Shown in pieces: positions 61,400-64,000 of a DNA stretch of 64,000 bases. The notes beneath the pieces were generated by a model. It ran no database searches and had not been told where the DNA came from. It was given only the letters and a program-made list of their open reading frames with translations. Made by a program: the position numbers and the translations under genes. Source of the stretch: Agapetus fuscipes (lineage: Eukaryota; Arthropoda; Insecta; Trichoptera; Glossosomatidae); the NCBI GenBank assembly GCA_951799405.1, contig OX637339.1, positions 496,001 to 560,000 on the forward strand, in the 5' to 3' direction. Numbering within the stretch: position 1 is the first letter of the stretch; every line of letters starts with the position of its first letter.

Positions 61400-61485
61400 T
61401 TTTTGTGCTCCGCCGGCAATCGAACCCACTGCCTTTTTATTACGAGCCCAAAGCGTTAACCACTAGACAGCAGATCGATCAATGT
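61400..61485 (-). repeat. T2 head
   Basis: tttgtgctccgccggcaatc, gaacccactgcctttttatt, taaccactagacagcagatc. Confidence 0.7.
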
Positions 61486-61504
61486 TCACATATTCTAAAA
61501 TTTA

Positions 61505-61745
61505 ATTTAATTTAATCTAATCTAAGTTGCAAAGATATGTAACATTGGGGTGTCACATTATATGCATTTTCACAAGCAGACACTTATAAGTTCGCGCTTA
61601 CAAATGCTGAATGTGTAACCTCGAATGAACATAAACCCTACAACTTTTGCCGACCTTCCCTGAAACAGGAGTGACATTGTCAAAGTGAAACATTTTTTAC
61701 AGGATGGGTGGTCAGCTTCATACCAACCTATAAGTCAAAGAATAC
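61505..61745 (-). mobile_element. B-module
   Basis: taatctaatctaagttgcaa to ctataagtcaaagaa. A block of about 25 bp is missing after gctgaatgtgt. Confidence 0.8.
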
Positions 61746-61867
61746 AAATAATAAAAAAACATTCAGGTATATAAAAACAACAAATCCATTCAAAAAAGCC
61801 AATTTATAGAGCGTGCCATATTTTCTAAAATAAAGTTAAAATAAATAAAAAGTACGATGAATTATTT

Positions 61868-62135
61868 CGTGTCCCCTGTTTTTATGTGAAACACACCTCA
61901 AGAGCCTTATGTGAGCTTGGGCGTCGCTATAGAAAGCGACAAGTTTCCATCAAGATTATTGTAAGGTTGGATGGACTCTTGGTGATTACTCTTTGGTGAA
62001 GTTACATGATTTTTTTAACCCAGCGAAGAGCATATTTGAAAATATAAATTACGTATTTTTTGTACTCCGCCGAAAATCGAACCCAGAACCTTCCATTTAC
62101 GAGTCCGAAGCATTAGCACTAGACTACGGACCGGT
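61868..62135 (-). mobile_element. T2 SINE with distal tail, diverged
   Basis: gtgaaacacacctcaagagc, gtgagcttgggcgtcgctat, tttaacccagcgaagagcat, actagactacggaccggtc. Confidence 0.75.
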
Positions 62136-62690
62136 CCAGGATTTATTTTCAGACCCGTCAGTGAATAAATCCATTGAGAATAAGTACACATGTCTTACAG
62201 AAATCCCAGTAGATGATTTCCATACACCAATAACTCAGCTCTCCACGTTTGGCTGCGTCTTGACTTGAGTTAGTCCGGGACCAACTGGTCTCCCGTTAGT
62301 CCACGCTACGTGAATCCAAAGCCTCCGAGGAAAAGCTGCCCGGGATAGTTAGTCGCTGCAGAAATCTCGGCGAGGCAACGAAAGGCGGCAGAAAAGGAAT
62401 GAAGCAGGCATGGCAAACTCAAGGCCTGCTGAGTTTATTTTTTAACTTAATATAACAATAAGACAATATTGCTACGAATATGTAGTTCTGTGTTGTGTTT
62501 GTCTGTATTATTGTCTGTGAAGTCAAGAAGAAAGTTTTTAGGTAGGTACTTATCAGGCAAGTGCATAGAGTATAGGCAAATACATTTTAGAATAGATAAA
62601 AAAAAAACTCATTTGAAATTGACTCAAGAGCTAACGATGGCTCCAATCGAACATAAATTTTTAATTTAAAATCTCAATATCAAGCTTAAA
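62136..62690. other. Unassigned stretch
   Basis: No feature recognised. Confidence 0.35.
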
Positions 62691-62990
62691 TGCGTTTTTA
62701 CCATACATTGCCTACCTTTTAGGCGCCTGTGCCTGTATGGGATGCGGGCCCCTGGTACTTATTGTATTTGTATTGGTCGAGATTGCTCGAGTGTTGTTTT
62801 AAAGTCTCGCATGTGCCAATTCTCAATGATTCGAAAATTGTCATTGGTCTTACCATAAATAAGCTCCAAAGCTCTAGTCGAGCGACCGTTGCACTGTTTA
62901 GGTGTGAAGTCGACTTTGTATGTGAACCGGTTTTTTTAATTAAAATTTGTAAAATAAATAACAGCATTTTTTTTAAAATGAACCCGTTAA
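62691..62990. repeat. Dispersed repeat shared with 460-545 and 1538-1680
   Basis: tgcctaccttttaggcgcct and ctcgcatgtgccaattctca are shared with the start of the window. The minus-strand frame (RLELWSLFMVRPMTIFESLR) is open for 114 codons but decayed at 1538-1640. Family unknown. Confidence 0.4.
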
Positions 62991-62999
62991 AATAATAAC

Positions 63000-63265
63000 A
63001 CCATTGTAAACTTTTGTACTCATCGCTTAACAGCTCGGGTACTAATCGGATAAAGTGTTCCATTCAAAGCTCTGCTATTCATATTTATAGGTGACTAAAG
63101 GCTATTCTAGCATACACCAGACCGTGTCAGAATCGTCTCAAGCAGAAACTTTAACCAAATGCGAGTATGACAACCATCTAAATACTTACCTCGAGACGTT
63201 CACACACAAGTAAGTAAAAACACACAATCATAAGTAAACATACACAGACATGAACTCATCCATTC
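63000..63265 (-). repeat. LTR-like repeat
   Basis: Complement of the 3812-4110 repeat: gtaagtatttagatggttgt and ttctgcttgagacgattctg on the minus strand, TATA-like cctataaatatg. Confidence 0.5.
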
Positions 63266-63275
63266 GTATCAATAT

Positions 63276-63667
63276 TGTTACGAAATTAGGGTTCAAAAGT
63301 CTTTCAAATTAAAATACACAGGTCTTCTTATACAGTTGTTCATTTTACACTTTTAAATAATTTATTTTCACAAAGCTTTCTCGACTATTCCACTTGGTTT
63401 CTGTTCACTGATCAAGTTAGTTCTATGTGTTTGTAAATCTCGTATGATACTGCTGGCCCTGCAAGCTACTCGCACCCTTCTTATACTCTTTAAAACAGTA
63501 CAATCTAGACCTATATTTGCTAGACAGTTCCAGAAAGGCATAGCAATTATTATTTCTCGATGCTTCACGTATTTTATCCAATGATTCCTACCCACACAAT
63601 ACAATACAGAATTCCTATAACTAATACCTACTTATTTTAAATATTTATATTTCATATTTACATAACA
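63276..63667 (-). mobile_element. Candidate solo LTR, 392 bp
   Basis: Plus-strand ends TGTTACGAAATTAG and ttacataACA (TG...CA), flanked by ATAT on both sides (63272-63275, 63668-63671). On the minus strand it carries TATAAGAAGGGTG, exactly the TATA block of the 453-bp LTRs, in the corresponding place. Confidence 0.6.
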
Positions 63668-63671
63668 ATAT

Positions 63672-63920
63672 CATCAGAGTTTGGTATGCCTGGAGTACAG
63701 CAAGGAGAGCAGGGTGATTTGTGGGCGCCCCACAGAGCTTTCTAGAACCCCTCAGCCTTAGGTGCAGGTGTACTCACCGTATTGCAGGGGCTGATACTTA
63801 GATACATACACCTGTAGGGAGAATAGCCATTAAACTAAGTGCTACAAGAAAAACACGAAATAATACTTCGGGTATGTATATATTTTTTGTGATTTTTCAA
63901 TTATTCTTTACTTAAATCAG
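63672..63920. other. Unassigned stretch
   Basis: No feature recognised. Confidence 0.35.
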
Positions 63921-63921
63921 G

Positions 63922-64000
63922 TCGACTGCTCAGTTGCAAGAGTGCTTGCATTCTATGCCGAGAACTCGGGTTCCAATCCCACCGAGGGTGTCAGAAATCA
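63922..64000 (+). mobile_element. T1 SINE head, cut by window edge
   Basis: ggtcgactgctcagttgcaa, cattctatgccgagaactcg, ggttccaatccc, gggtgtcagaaatca. Confidence 0.8.

Overview
This is eukaryotic, arthropod-like genomic DNA, most likely from an insect; the species cannot be fixed from the sequence. It is AT-rich and has almost no long reading frames outside retrotransposons. It carries one plausible host exon with a consensus splice donor, and it is packed with interleaved non-LTR retrotransposon pieces, tRNA-headed SINEs, solo LTRs and short inverted-repeat (MITE-like) elements. I see no rRNA operon, CRISPR array, bacterial operon or stand-alone tRNA gene.

Host part: positions 1985-2480 are free of recognisable repeats and look like a promoter and 5' leader with a 34-codon upstream ORF. 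They are followed by a short first coding exon (2481-2574) that encodes a signal-peptide-like stretch and stops at a CAAG|GTAAGA donor. No second exon is recognisable in the next 61 kb, so the rest of the window is probably one giant TE-filled first intron, or that intron plus intergenic DNA.

Repeat families (working names, from repeated sequence seen inside this window): B-module, about 260 bp, starting TTCCTTGACTTATAGG and ending in (GATTA)n, with some 45 full or partial copies on both strands. It is also the 3' end of a LINE family (LINE-B). T1 and T2 are two tRNA-headed SINEs that often occur fused as T2-T1. T3 is a rarer tRNA-like repeat. An RTE-like LINE has a (GAA)n tail. L2/CR1/Jockey-like LINE C-termini are also present. 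Solo LTRs are flanked by 4-bp RTAT duplications. MITE-1 is a 247-bp element always flanked by ACAT/ATGT. MITE-2 to MITE-8 are other inverted-repeat elements.

Layout: 0-29 kb and 34-64 kb are mosaics in which elements interrupt one another, often with readable target duplications. At 29.0-34.0 kb a foldback element made of short degenerate repeats is split by a full-length LINE (29383-33845). That LINE has an Inr/DPE promoter, intact ORF1 and ORF2, a 3' stem-loop, poly(A) and a 5-bp target duplication, and it is the only apparently autonomous element here. The SINEs and MITEs encode nothing and would depend on enzymes from elements such as the LINEs or on DNA transposases encoded elsewhere.
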